The notes below the pieces were generated by a model, which was not told the DNA's origin, made no database searches, and saw only the letters and a program-made list of their open reading frames with translations. Shown one piece after another: positions 1 through 10,407 of a stretch of DNA of 64,000 nucleotides; positions within the stretch are counted from its first letter, which is position 1, and each line of letters starts with the position of its first letter. Position numbers and translations under genes: made by a program. Source of the stretch: Tenrec ecaudatus (lineage: Eukaryota; Chordata; Mammalia; Afrosoricida; Tenrecidae); NCBI RefSeq assembly GCF_050624435.1, contig NC_134542.1:14263497-14327496 (forward strand). Reading direction: 5' to 3'.

Positions 1-300
1 TCCCCTTCCCTTCCCCTCACTGGTTCTCTACTTCACTGAACAGGATGTCCTCTTTCCACCTGCTGACATGTCCCGAGCGAGTTGGACAATATTCGGTTGT
101 AATCCATAACTCTTTCCTTGGCTAATTTTTGGAAGTTGATCACCAGGCCTCTTTTTCCTGGTCTGTCTAGTCTGGAGGCCCCACTGAAATGCGTCCACCA
201 TGGTAACGCTGCCTACTTTTGAAATACCCGTGTCATAGCTTCCACATCCTTGCAATCCAGATGCTACCAGAGCATGACAACTGACAGATGAGTGGTTGGC
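1..300 (-). repeat. RTE/BovB-type LINE, internally deleted piece
   Basis: Read on the minus strand this carries part of the RTE 3' region (the stretch containing 'ctacttcactgaacaggatgtcc') joined directly to RTE 5'-end sequence ('cctggtctgtctagtctgg' followed by 'cataccgtgtcatagcttcc'-like text and 'gacaactgacaga'). The central open reading frame is missing. The same pairing of both ends recurs at 21.8 and 51.6 kb. The element may extend left beyond the window. Confidence 0.6.
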
Positions 301-386
301 ATTTGACTTTAGAGAAGCTTAACATTTGGAGAATTGGCAACATATGGACCCTGGATCCAATAAAGCATGGTGTCGAGCCTCTGTCT

Positions 387-1328
387 AAGAAGTCATAGAT
401 CCACAAGGAAGAAGCACACCAGCCTACCCCAACGCGAACGCTGAAGACAAAGCGGGTGCATGGGCAAGTGTGGTGAAGAAAGCTGACGGTGCCCAGTTGT
501 CAAAATATATAGAATCTGGGGTCCCATAGGCTGGAAGATAAACAAGGAGCCATCTAACTGAAAAACAACAAAGCCCACATGGAAAATGCACACCACCCTG
601 TGAGATGACAAGGCATTGAAGGGCTCAGGTGTCAGGCATCAAAGACACACACAAAAAAATCATAACACTGTGAATGAGGGGGAGTGCAGAGTGGGGACCC
701 AGGGCCCATCTGGGGGGAATTGGAAATCCCTTTGCAGAAGGGCTGTGGGGAGGTGACAAACCAGTCAGAGTGCAGTGTAGCAACAATGAAACATACAATT
801 TTCCTCTAGTTCTTGAATGCTTCCTTCCCCCTCCCCCCACTATCATGATTCCAATTCTACCTTACATAACCGGCTGGACTGGAAGAAATACACTGGCATG
901 GATAGGAACTGGAAATATGGGGAATCCACAACAGATGAGCCCCTCGGGATCAGTGGTGAGAGTGGCGATATCGGGAGGGTAGAAAGAGGGTGAGGGAGAA
1001 AGGGGAAACAGATGACAAGGTCTACATGTAACCTCCTGCCTGGAAGGCGGACAGCGGAGAACTGGGTGAGGGAGACGTCAGATGGTGTAAGATATGAGAA
1101 AACAATAATCATTTATAAATTATCAAGGGTTCAGGGGGAGGGGGAGCGGGGAGGGAGGGGAAAATGAGGAGCTGATACCAAGGGCTCAAGTAAAAAGCAG
1201 GTGTTTTGGGAATGATGATGACAACATATGTACGAATGTGCTGGACACAAATGATGTATGTACGGATTGTAAAAAGAGTTGTGTGAGCCCCTAAAAAAAT
1301 GATTAAAATTTTAAAAAGAAATCATAGA
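387..1328 (+). mobile_element. 5'-truncated L1-type LINE, 3' UTR copy with TSDs
   Basis: This is a copy of the repeat that occurs about ten times in the window: a long non-coding 3' region with a G-rich polypurine tract (about 1130-1165), the phrase 'gagctgataccaagggctca', and an A-rich end at about 1300-1315. The shared 3' end and variable 5' ends are typical of a LINE 3' UTR, and the polypurine tract fits L1. Likely target-site duplications are AAGAAGTCATAGA (387-399) and AAGAAATCATAGA (1316-1328), 12 of 13 matching. The first 26 bases after the left TSD repeat text that also occurs near 568-595, so the 5' end is rearranged. Confidence 0.75.
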
Positions 1329-1415
1329 AGCATTCTTGCATTCGATACTAATCATATAGCACCTTGAATCCTTACAACCACCTTTTGAAACAGAATGATC
1401 ATCTCATTTCAAGAT

Positions 1416-1475
1416 GAAAATCAAGCTTATCGGGTTAGGGTTAGGACAAAAAAAAAAAAGAAAATCAAGCTTATC
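1416..1475 (+). mobile_element. Tiny TTAGGG-containing poly-A insertion with 16-bp TSDs
   Basis: The 16-mer GAAAATCAAGCTTATC occurs twice, at 1416-1431 and 1460-1475, exactly repeated. Between the copies lie 28 bases: GGGTTAGGGTTAGGAC followed by twelve A. A poly-A tail plus a perfect duplication of this length is the signature of L1-mediated target-primed reverse transcription, and the complementary strand of the target reads TTTTC at the cut, close to the L1 endonuclease preference. The inserted RNA was therefore only 16 nt plus tail and consisted of telomeric-type repeat. Confidence 0.7.
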
Positions 1476-2590
1476 CAGATTTGAAAAAAAATTTTGCTAA
1501 TGGCACATACTTGGAAAAGAGTGAATCGAGATAGAAATACAGGCTGGACTAACTTTGAAGTCCTTAAGTTTGGCGCCTCTAGGGGACTTCCCACGGATTC
1601 CACAGGAATTATAGATTTTGAGGATTGGCAAACAGCATAAAAGTGGATGAACAAAAACTGTGGGCCCAGAGGAATGATTTGGCAAACAGCTAAGTAAATT
1701 GGCAGCTTCTCCACCTAGAAATCGGTCGATGCATTGTTTCTATTTACATGGGTATTTGAAAGAGGAAAAAAAATCACAAAGTCTCCAGAGATCATCCCAT
1801 TTGCTCAAAATTTTGACTTGTTGAGCTTGAGTATGCTCGAAGAATATTAAGCATCTAAACATGATTGATTTTCCTCCTGTAGGTAAAAAAAGCCAATAGT
1901 TTACTTTGTCTCTAGTTTGGTAGAGCAATTTTTTAAAAGAAAGTTTCCTTTAGAACATCTAAATAATTCAAATAAGTCCTTCGACCCTACATAACTCAGA
2001 ATCACACGGTTGTGTTGAAAACTCTGTGGCTCCACAGCCCAAAGGGAACTTAGCGGAAGCCCCACTCTTTGCTCGCCTCTCTCCTCAAATGTCACAGAGG
2101 ATCCAATTCGTAAACCGGAGGAGTGCCGCTCTCATCTCCCTGTCCTCTCAGCTCCGCTTCTCTTCTACATGGAAGTTGCTTGGAAGCCTCTCACTTATCG
2201 AATCAACACAATTTGTTTTGCCTTCCAACCCACAGGAACTCTCTTTCCCACTTCTTCCCTCTCTGGACATTCATTCATTATTCCCCACCAATATGTATCT
2301 ATTATGTCTTATTCCCCTTCGATGCCACCCACACCCACCCAAAATTCTGACAGAAAGCAGTCTTGGAGAATGAGGACATCTCCCAATGTGGGGACCAGCA
2401 ATTGCTCTGGGGCTTTATGTCTCTCTGCAGCCCCAACTTTTGCAGTGTCTCTCCTCCTGCCCAGAGATGGGGTGTCAGATGTGTCTGTTCACAATTTAGA
2501 CCTCAGAAGATTTTCCTTGTCTCTCAGGACCCTGGCCGTATTGGCAAGCTTGAATAGGAGGGGAGGAGAGCCCACTTGTTCCGAACTTGG
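1476..2590. other. Unassigned non-coding DNA
   Basis: No repeat family, splice-bounded exon or RNA gene was recognised. Short open frames in the 2020-2600 part overlap in several frames with no domain I recognise and look like chance. Confidence 0.5.
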
Positions 2591-2596
2591 CTGAGC

Positions 2597-2690
2597 CTTG
2601 GCATCCCCAGAGGAACTGGTGAAATGACACATATCCAGGTTCCTCCCTCTAGAGATTCTAATTTATGAGGTTGCAAATAAAGCCTGTGTT
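2597..2690 (+). repeat. Possible MER5-type hAT fragment
   Basis: The stretch 'gcatccccagaggaactggtgaaa...' through 'ctagagattctaatttatgagg' resembles the MER5A/B DNA transposon (consensus text around 'agagattctgattcag'). The match is divergent and short, and no terminal inverted repeats are visible. Confidence 0.35.
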
Positions 2691-2869
2691 TTCCCAAATC
2701 CCTTGGCTCCCTTTTCCCAGAGGGTAGGCTCCACCCTAAATGATTCAGCCAATGTTTGGGAACCTCGGCCCCACTCCAGACTCCTGCCAACTGGTTACCC
2801 AACATAGGAGCGCATAGCCAAGGTTCGCAAAGCGTCCTGCAGTTGACCAGCTCTTCACAGACACCAGGA

Positions 2870-2960
2870 CCAGAAGAACTGCTCAGTCAACCCACAGACG
2901 CATGAAGGAAATACCTGTTTAATGTTTGAAGCCACCCACTTTTGCAGTGGTGTAGTTCCC
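2870..2960 (+). repeat. Possible MaLR/MLT-type LTR 3' end
   Basis: The 'cctgtttaatgtttgaagcc' text followed by 'cccacttttgcagtggtgta' is reminiscent of the 'gttttaagccactaagttttgtggta' end of mammalian MaLR LTRs. It is divergent, so this is a weak assignment. Confidence 0.3.
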
Positions 2961-3089
2961 AGCACTGCTTAACTGATGCACCACACGCAAGGAGGGAAAA
3001 TCGGCCTCTGAGATTTATTGAGTGTTTCCAACAGTGGATAATACAGGGCTCAGCGTTATCCCTCCCTCCTCCTTTTGCTCTGTTCAACT

Positions 3090-5155
3090 AAAATAATTTT
3101 GGTCTTTTTTAATTCATAGACTGCCTAATAATAGTGTGGAAATCATTTCTGGCCCCTGCTGGACCATAACCATGTAATCCCCACTCTTCCTTCTAATCCC
3201 AAGGAAAGATCTTCATGCCACCGCATGCATGAATCCTGTCGGAGTCCATTGCCGGAGAGTTCTGCTGAGAGCAGTCCCGACTAGATCAAAGAAGCATTGA
3301 TCACCGGGTGTGAAAGGTTTATGTGTGAGTGATGGCAATGTGTAAGTCACTGGTTCCTGGGAGAGCTGAAATAAAATCTACATACCGGCTGCATCCACTT
3401 AGGAAATATTCCTCTTCCGAGGAGATGTGCTTGCTTTCTGACATTTTGGACATAAATATTTTTGAAATTAGGGTATATACCTACAAGGCATTGCCAAATG
3501 GATTGCTTTCTTCACGTCCAAGTTCTATGGATCACAGACATTCTATAAGTGGGTTCTTGTCACAGCAGAGCTACATAATACAGTAGTGATGGCAAAGCAT
3601 TCATCAGGAGTTTGCGTGCATGCACGCACACAGACCTTGAGGAACACTGCGTTAGGAAGTGATCTATAATGCTACCATTTGGTAGCCCTCCCCTTAGGTT
3701 ACATCTCCATGCCAACAATCCACATTTTATTAATGGCTGAGAGCAAGAAAAAGTCATTTTTAAAAGGACATATGGAAATTGTTTTGGAGTCCAAGATAAT
3801 CCCATGAAGAACCGTGCATCAGGATGCCTTTGGGGCTCCTTGCTTACAACAGACAAAGCAACCGCAACTAAATTAAGCACACAGGAGTTTACTGGATTCA
3901 AAGGAAAAGCTAAAAATAAAAGCGGAGAGCAAAACAAAACTCCGGAAAGGACGGTGGCTAGAGCAGCCCCAAGTAAAGAAGGAACATGTCAGTGACCAGT
4001 TAGTGCATCACCTCCTGAAATGTCCCTTTTCATAATGAGAGCTCTCTGGGTGTTTCCAGTATGGCTGTGCCAATGTGCTTATGATTCGTAGTCCAAGCAG
4101 AAAATGAGCAGCTACCTGGTCGAACTTGTGTCACCTGGGCCACTTTGGTTGAGTCCCATCAAGACTGCTTCCAGTTGGTATGGAATGTGTCGGAGGAAAA
4201 GAAAGCAGTTTCCTACAGTGACATTAGGGTCTATTACCTGAAGAATAAAAAAGGCTGCTGGGAAATCAAATAGCTGATGCCTACCATGGAAGTCCTGGCT
4301 CCACAGACTTCGAAGAGCAGACTAAAACTCAAAGTGAAGACACACACACACACACACATACGCACACGGCCCTTCTCCATCCCACTATCAATGTGCACCT
4401 TGGAGATTGTGGGTACGGCAGCAGTCAGCCAACGGCAGCTCAACAACCACATGCAGTTCTTTCGGGACATACATGTGAATGTGTAAATAAAATCGTAGTT
4501 TCATTTCATGGGCATTATTCAGATACTGGTGATTTCATTTGTTTCTAAAAATATATTTCTGGATTTTGAATAATTTTTAAATTGTGGTGAAGGACAGGGT
4601 TGGTTCTTCCATCTCAAAAGTTTGCCCGACACTCTGCTAGAGCGTGGACAGGAGAGAGGGAGATAAACTATTTAAGGAGAATTTTACAGAAGAGCGGGGT
4701 TTAATCTTCAGGTGAGTGGCACATCAAAAAGAGCTGTTCTAGTGCTTGAAGCAAGGGGGAAGGGGGAGTAGGGGACATAGAGATGTAAAAATGGTCCAGA
4801 CATGCAAATCAAGGGAGAAGGAGATGAAGTCATTATCAGAAAAAAAAATACTATGCCGACTAGTCCTTTCCTGACCCATCCTATGGCCTGTGTAGACTCT
4901 AGATGAGTCTTGCCTGTGTTCGCACCGAAGTCTGAAATGTGCTTGCAGAAATCCCTAGAACAAGCTGGTGTTTGACTCTTCCAAGCTGGCTTTCTGGGAA
5001 CTATTTCTGTGCTCCTTTTTGTATTGAAACTCTTTCCTCTTCTAATTTATTCTTGTTCTATTACTAGTGATGGTGGAGAACAACTTGTCATTTCCCTTCT
5101 TATAAATATCTTCTCATATGTTTACAGGGTCTTTTTGAATTTGCGAATTTTATGA
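3090..5155. other. Unassigned non-coding DNA with a CA repeat
   Basis: No recognised gene or transposon. It contains a short (CA)n tract at about 4341-4360. The rest is ordinary mixed-composition sequence without long open frames. Confidence 0.5.
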
Positions 5156-5300
5156 ACTTTCTTTTTATTATATTCATTGGGGTATACTTCGCATATCATA
5201 CAAGGAAATCATCCAATTATGTTACGATATGTGCAGTCATCACCACAATTAATTTCAGATCTGAAACTTATTCCCAATCCTGCAATGACTCAAGCTGAGC
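5155..5300 (-). repeat. Old L1 (L1M-like) fragment, antisense
   Basis: 'tttattatattcattggggtatacttc...catatcatac' followed by 'gtgcagtcatcaccacaatt' and 'aatttcagatc' matches the antisense 3' part of ancient mammalian L1M elements ('gtgcaaccatcaccacaatcaattttagaac'). It is heavily diverged. Confidence 0.5.
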
Positions 5301-5858
5301 CAAGTCACCCTTTCCCCCCGAGTCCTGTGTTGCTGCTATTAGATGCCATCAAGTTGGTTCCAATTCATTGTGACCCTGCGCACAAGAGCAGGAAACACCG
5401 CCCAGCCCTGCACTACCCTCACGGTCACTGTTAGGTTTCAGCCTGGTTTTGAGTCAGGGTGTCAGTCCGTTTCATTGAGAGCCTTATGCTAGTTCACTGA
5501 GCCTCTGCTTTACCAAGCACGCAAGCATGATGTCTTTCTCCCGAGACCAGCCCTTCCTGATAACAAGTCCAAAACATGTGAGATAAAGTCTCACCATTCT
5601 CACTTCCAAAGAACGTTCTGGAAATTCTTGAAAAGCAGACTCGCCCATGCTTCTGGCAGTCCGTGTATGTTTAATATTCTTTGCTTCACACAACACTCAA
5701 ATGCATCAACTATGCGTCAGTCTTCCTTATTCATTGCCCGGCTCTTGCCTGCATATGGACAATGGAAAATGCCAGGGCTTGGGTCAGGTGCACTTCCGTC
5801 CTCGGAGGAAATGCTTTCCTTTGTAACACTTTAAAGTAGCCCTTTGGGGCAGATTTAG

Positions 5859-6060
5859 CAGGTTCTCAACCTGTGGATCACGGCCCTTTTGGGAGAGTCC
5901 AACGACCCTTTCACAGGGGTCGCCTGATTCATAACAGTAGCAAAATGACAGCTATGAAGTAGCAACAAAAATAACTTTATGGTCCGGGGGGTGGGGGGGT
6001 CACCACAACATGCGGAACTGTATGAAAGGGTCTCGGCATTAGGAAGGTTGAGAACCACTG
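5859..6060 (-). mobile_element. SPIN-type hAT transposon (non-autonomous)
   Basis: The left end reads 'ggttctcaacctgtgg', then 'cgacccttt', 'cacaggggtcgcc', 'gattcataacagtagcaaaa' and 'gaagtagcaac'; the right end is 'aggttgagaaccactg' (6045-6060). These are the SPIN terminal inverted repeats and internal core; the central segment of longer SPINs is deleted, giving about 200 bp. It cannot encode a transposase. It sits inside an RTE LINE, so it is younger than that copy. Confidence 0.85.
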
Positions 6061-6154
6061 ATCTAAGGCAATGTCTTGTTTTATTTGTTAACCACTTTTT
6101 CTATGGGCATTGATTGTGAATCCAAATGAAATGTTTGATACCTTCATTTTGTGT

Positions 6155-6173
6155 GTGTGTGTGTGTGTTTCTG
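6155..6173. repeat. (GT)n microsatellite
   Basis: A short run of GT dinucleotides lies within the RTE remnant. Confidence 0.85.
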
Positions 6174-6589
6174 TTTGAAGTTGCTTATTGATCCAATTGT
6201 GAGGGTTTACTTTCTGTTGGGATTTGGCGGACTGAACCTTTCACAAGCATTTCTGAAGGAAGGAATGTCACTGTCATTGTATTCCTGGAGTCAACAGTCT
6301 ATTTGATCTGCATCCAGAGAAGAAATGATAAAAGGAAGAAACACAATGAACGGATGGAGGGCTGTTCCCATTCCTCCCTTTCAAAACACATGCATTGGAA
6401 TGTCCTTTCACACGAACACAAAAGCCACTTCGTACAGTACATTGGGGCATCTCCACCTGGAGGTATCTTAGAGTATGGATAGCACAGATTAGTGAAGGAG
6501 GGGCAGAGTCAGAGCAGAAGAGATCCAGGCCAAGGAACAGCCTGGCTGACAGTAAGAGCTGCCCCCAACCAGATCAGCCAGGTATTGAA

Positions 6590-7020
6590 GTATAATAATA
6601 TACCAAGTAATAACAATAATATATGCTGGACACTATGTCAAGTGTTGCATGCATAACCTCACTAAACTTTCTCACTTGCTCTAGATTTAGGCTTATTTTA
6701 CCTATCTACAAATAAAGAAACTAAGGCTCAGTGGATGAAGAAATAGACTCAAAATTACACAACTAAGTAATTTTCATGTAGGAGACTTGGTGGTGTAGTG
6801 GTTATAGACTGGGCTGGGATCCGTATGGTCGGGGGTTTGAAGCCACCAGCAGTTCCGTGGGAGAAAGACTGGGCTTTCTACTCCCATGAACAATTACAGT
6901 CGCAGAAAACCCACAGGAGGTTGCTATGAGTCAGCATTTACTCCATGGCAGTGAGTTTGGCTTTGGGGAGAAGTCTCAATGTCAGGACTCAGACCCTGAT
7001 AGCCAAGCTCCAGGGTCTAC
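6590..7020 (-). repeat. MIR SINE, interrupted by an AfroSINE
   Basis: 'aataaagaaactaaggctcagtgg' and 'aaaattacacaactaagtaa' are the antisense MIR core ('gaggaaactgaggctcagagagg...cacacagctagtaag'). After the AfroSINE at 6779-6972 the MIR seems to resume with 'caggactcagaccctgatagccaagctccag', the antisense tRNA-head side. Confidence 0.65.
6779..6972 (+). repeat. AfroSINE
   Basis: The tRNA-like head 'tggtggtgtagtggttatagact' (box A side) and 'gggtttgaagccaccagc' (box B side) is followed by 'gtgggagaaagactgggctttctact' and the 3' end 'gctatgagtcagcatt...catggcagtgagtttggctt'. This is a full-length copy of the afrotherian tRNA-derived SINE, nested in a MIR. Confidence 0.85.
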
Positions 7021-7350
7021 TCTTGTAGCCACTCTACTCCTCAGGGTGATACCCAAAACCAGAGATGAAGAGGAAGGGTCCACCCTGGCGGGAAGATGAC
7101 AAAGAATTCTGGAGGTAGATGTAAAGTTGGCATCATAGCCCAGGAATTTGGCAAAGTCTGGACGGGAAATGAGGAATTCAATCAAGCCTGTCAGGCACAG
7201 ACCCTGGCCCCAAGTACCAAAAGGAAGTGCATGTATCCCAACAGGCCTTTCCAGTATGAAAACAGGAGCCTTGTTACCCAAACAGATCACCCAAGTCAAC
7301 GAAGGACCAGCCTGATTACACATTAGGATCCCCCACGCTACTAGGTCCTC

Positions 7351-7852
7351 TGTGGTAGTTATAGAATTGTCAGTCTGAGAGGATTATGAGTGAAGGGGTG
7401 GAGTCTAGTCTCTCAATCAGATCATAGCCAATGAGGCTTCTGTGTGGGCATGGCCTTCTGAGAATTCTGGGAAATCCTGTACTTCTTCCTTGGAAGTGGG
7501 AGACTATCTGCTCACACCCTGGGAGACATGGCAGCTGACAAGACACATGGACCCACCCTGATGCAGAGACCCCTGCCAGTGCTGAGATGTTTCCATTGAC
7601 ACGGGATCCAAAGACTTTCTACCCACTGACCTGTGATCTTCTACATTTGGTGTCATTGCATGTGTTTTGTTAGTCCGAAGAGAACTTTATAGATTGGTGT
7701 CAGACATATGGGCTAATATTGGACTTATGGACTTGATCTGGACTGGGCTGGCATGTTTTCTCAGTGTTCAATTCCTCTTGAATATAAATCTCTTTCTTAT
7801 ACACCTATGTGTGTCTATGGATTTGTTTCTCTAATCTACCCAGACTAACACA
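7351..7852 (+). repeat. Solo LTR, ERVL/MLT2-like
   Basis: The block starts TGTGGTAGTTATAG and ends CCAGACTAACACA, that is TG...CA, and has an AT-rich polyadenylation-like site ('cttgaatataaatctctttc', about 7775-7795) near the 3' end. The start and end resemble ERVL-class (MLT2-like) LTRs, whose ends read 'TGTGATAATTAG' and 'GACTAATACA'. A second copy of the same family lies at 53.3-53.8 kb on the other strand. No internal retroviral coding sequence adjoins it. Confidence 0.65.
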
Positions 7853-8019
7853 TGGGCTGTCGGCCCTGAGTCTAGACTAACCAATCATGAAAGAGTCTCT
7901 TACCCCTCTATGTCCCCTAACCCTAACGAGTTCCAACCCCTCTCACAATCTGTACTCTGTGTGCTCACGCGCCTAATGCACACATCTGCCTAGAACCTGT
8001 GAGTATTCAAACAAAAATC

Positions 8020-8222
8020 AGACTCCCTGCCATACATGGAGTCAATGCTGACTCATCGTGACCCCACAGCACAGGATGGAGCTGCTCCCGTTGAGTTTCT
8101 GAGACTGGAACTCTACAAGAGTAGAAAGCCTCGTCTTTCTCCCACAGAACAGCTGGTAGTTTCAAACTGCTGATCTTGCAGTTAGCAGACCAAAGTGGAA
8201 CCACCATGCCACTAGGGCTCCT
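8020..8222 (-). repeat. AfroSINE
   Basis: The + strand reads the reverse complement: 'gctgactcatcgtgaccccacagcac', 'tctttctcccacagaacagctggt', 'caaactgctgatcttgcagttagcag' and ends 'ccactagggctcctgg'. Confidence 0.85.
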
Positions 8223-8479
8223 GGCCTAGTGCCCTAAAAATCTCTCTACCTCTTTCCCTTTCTCTCTCCAGTGAGCGGAAGCCCCGTACCTCAGCCCAGG
8301 TCCATATGTTGTGATACTCTCTCACTGCAAACTTATCTTTCCCAGATCCAAAATGCGACGACTCCCCTGGGGTTGCCTCCCACTTCTACTCGAAGATCTT
8401 GTTACTATAGCTCATTCCCTAAATTGAGCCACGTGGCTCCTGATGTCTGACCAGATGAAAACCTAACCTCACTTCCTGG

Positions 8480-8876
8480 TTATGAATGTGGCAACCTACC
8501 AGAGAAGAATCGATGCATTTGGATTATAGTGTTGGCGAAGACTATCGAAAGTACCATGGACAAACAACATCTTGGAAGAAGTACAGCCAGAAAGGTCCCT
8601 TAGCAGGAAGGAGGGTGAGACTTCGCCTCAAATACTTGGGACGTATTATCAGGAGAGATCAGTCCCTGGAAAAGGACGCCAGACTTGGTAAAGTGGCAGA
8701 TCAGCGATAAAGAGGAAGGTCTCTGAGAAGCTGGTGGACACAGTGGCCGCCACAATGAGCTCTCACGCAGGAATCCCTGTGAGGATGACGCAGGACGGGG
8801 CAGTGTTTTGTTGGTTTCATCGGGTTTGGACATAGGGACACTGTGAGTCAGCACTGACTCGACAGCACCCAACAAC
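8480..8876 (+). mobile_element. RTE/BovB-type LINE 3' end
   Basis: The C-terminal part of the RTE reading frame is visible on the + strand: 'RLRLKYLGRIIRRDQSLEKD' and 'ARLGKVADQR' match the RTE C-terminal region ('RLTYFGHVVRREESLEKDIMLGKV'-type). The frame then breaks; the 3' end 'gtgagtcagcactgactcgacagca' closes the element with a CAA-rich tail. Truncated at its 5' side and not functional. Confidence 0.75.
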
Positions 8877-8884
8877 AAACAAAC

Positions 8885-9095
8885 CTTTCGTGGCTGGATG
8901 CTGGCCTCTGTCCTGTGAGCTCTGACTCACAGTGACCTTTTATATGAGCACGTGGCCCATCCTGGCACCCTCCTCATGATCCTTGAGAGGTTGGATTCCG
9001 TATTGTGGCTAGTGTGTCTGCTTATTGAGGACAAGGGTCCCCCCTCGTTACTGATCCTCTACTTCACCAAACAGGACGTCGCTGTTAAGGACCTC
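8885..9095 (-). repeat. RTE/BovB-type LINE 3' fragment
   Basis: 'tctgactcacagtgacctttta', 'tgatccttgagaggttgg' and 'gatcctctacttcaccaaacaggacgtc' follow the antisense RTE 3' end. Strongly diverged. Confidence 0.5.
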
Positions 9096-10405
9096 CCAAC
9101 TGGTATCGGTTGCATGATCCCAGCTCCATCTGAGTCAGCTGAATCTCTCTGTCCACCTGTTGATGAGTGAGGTCCTCCGGTGCTTGAGGACTAAGCTAGA
9201 GCAAGTGAGCATCCAGGGAGTAAAGCAGAAGCTCAGTGTGACTAGCAGGCCCTAGCTGGAATGGGTCAAAGGAGGACAGTCTGTCCCACAGGTTTGCAGC
9301 ACCCACCCCATCAGCAGAGCACCAGGAGCAGTGGCAGAGGCCGCCTTCACTTCCGCAAAGCCGCTGCCCTCTCCCTTCCATGTACTCCCACTGGCTGGCA
9401 GCTGGGCTGCATGTTCTGTTGTCAGGGGTCTGCCTCCCTCGCTTCTGACAGTGAGCCTTCCCATGTTGGAAGTTGCCCCTGTTCTCGCTTCACTGTTTTA
9501 GGGGAAAGTGCTTTCTGGGGCTGTCCCAGGACCCATCTCCTGGTAGGAAAGGCACTGCCCGATTGATTCGATACAGGGGCTATTCGAGCTGGTGGCTCCC
9601 CTCCTTTCAGACAGCCCTGATGCGCTTCCAGCGGTCCTCACTCGGAGGATAAGCTCAGTCTGGCTGCTGCCCAAGAGCCGGCAGAAGTAGAGATGAGAGG
9701 AGCCGTTTTCCAGAGGACGGGGCCTTTGTTCTAGAGCCAAGATTCCCCCTCAAGCCAGTAGATGGGTTTGAGAAATCTGCAAAAAACAGGAGTCCACAGC
9801 AAGTGGAATCCACATGTGTACATGGGCCTCTTTTTGAAGAGAGGGTCCACAGCTTGGATCAGATTCTCTCTCTCGCCCACCTTTCCTAAGTCGCATCAGT
9901 ATTGTCCCTTGGGAATCTACCTCCACCTGCTTTCCTTTGCTTTGCCCTGGCTCAAATTCAGAGCTGCACTGAGAGCTTCCAAACGGCCACGTGATCTTGT
10001 CTCTTGCCCATTCCAGCCATCAGACTGACACTGAAACCAGGGCCATCTTTTAAAATGCACAATTGTTGAGTCAAGTCCATGAATGTGACAGTATGCCAGT
10101 GTTCCACCGCCCCTCTGAAAACATTTTTGCTTTTGATACCCACCCTCTGAGGTTATTTTGAGCTTACCAGGCTACTTCCTATGATTAGTGTGCTACCGAA
10201 TCAAGAGGACTGTGTGCGGGGATGTTAATCAGAGAGACGGGAGAAAACGGCCGAGGTCAAGGTAAAGCAATAATCCTGCCGGCTGGAAGCTCCAAACACT
10301 AAGGAGAAAACAGGAACTGAAGAAATGAGAGTCACGACGGCTGTCAGATGAAGGAGGGGGAGATTGCCGTGTGTTATAAGTTATGTCCTATATTAACTTT
10401 GCTAC
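9096..10405. other. Unassigned non-coding DNA
   Basis: No recognised gene or repeat in this 1.3-kb stretch. Overlapping short open frames occur on both strands with no recognisable domain. Confidence 0.5.
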
Positions 10406-10407
10406 GC

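Larger units (their letters stand above)
5328..6225 (-). mobile_element. RTE/BovB-type LINE 3' half, split by a SPIN
   Basis: The + strand shows successive landmarks of the RTE element in reverse complement: 'gatgccatcaagttggttcc' (3' end), 'ttctcccgagaccagccctt', 'ctggcagtccgtgtatg', 'tccttattcattgcccgg', 'gggcttgggtcagg', 'acactttaaag', then after the interruption 'gggcattgattgtgaatcca'. The two halves join cleanly around a 200-bp SPIN insertion at about 5859-6060. The reverse transcriptase C-terminal region is broken by frameshifts and stops. Confidence 0.75.

Noticed and set aside
4341..4360. CA repeat as a Z-DNA or regulatory element
   Set aside because: Too short and too common in mammalian DNA to claim a function.
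6779..6860. Possible tRNA gene at the AfroSINE head
   Set aside because: Box A/B-like sequence belongs to the SINE head; it has no complete cloverleaf and a SINE body follows. The same holds for 53943.
7915..7927. A second telomere-like CCCTAACCCTAA
   Set aside because: Only two repeats, with no poly-A tail and no flanking duplication; it may be chance.
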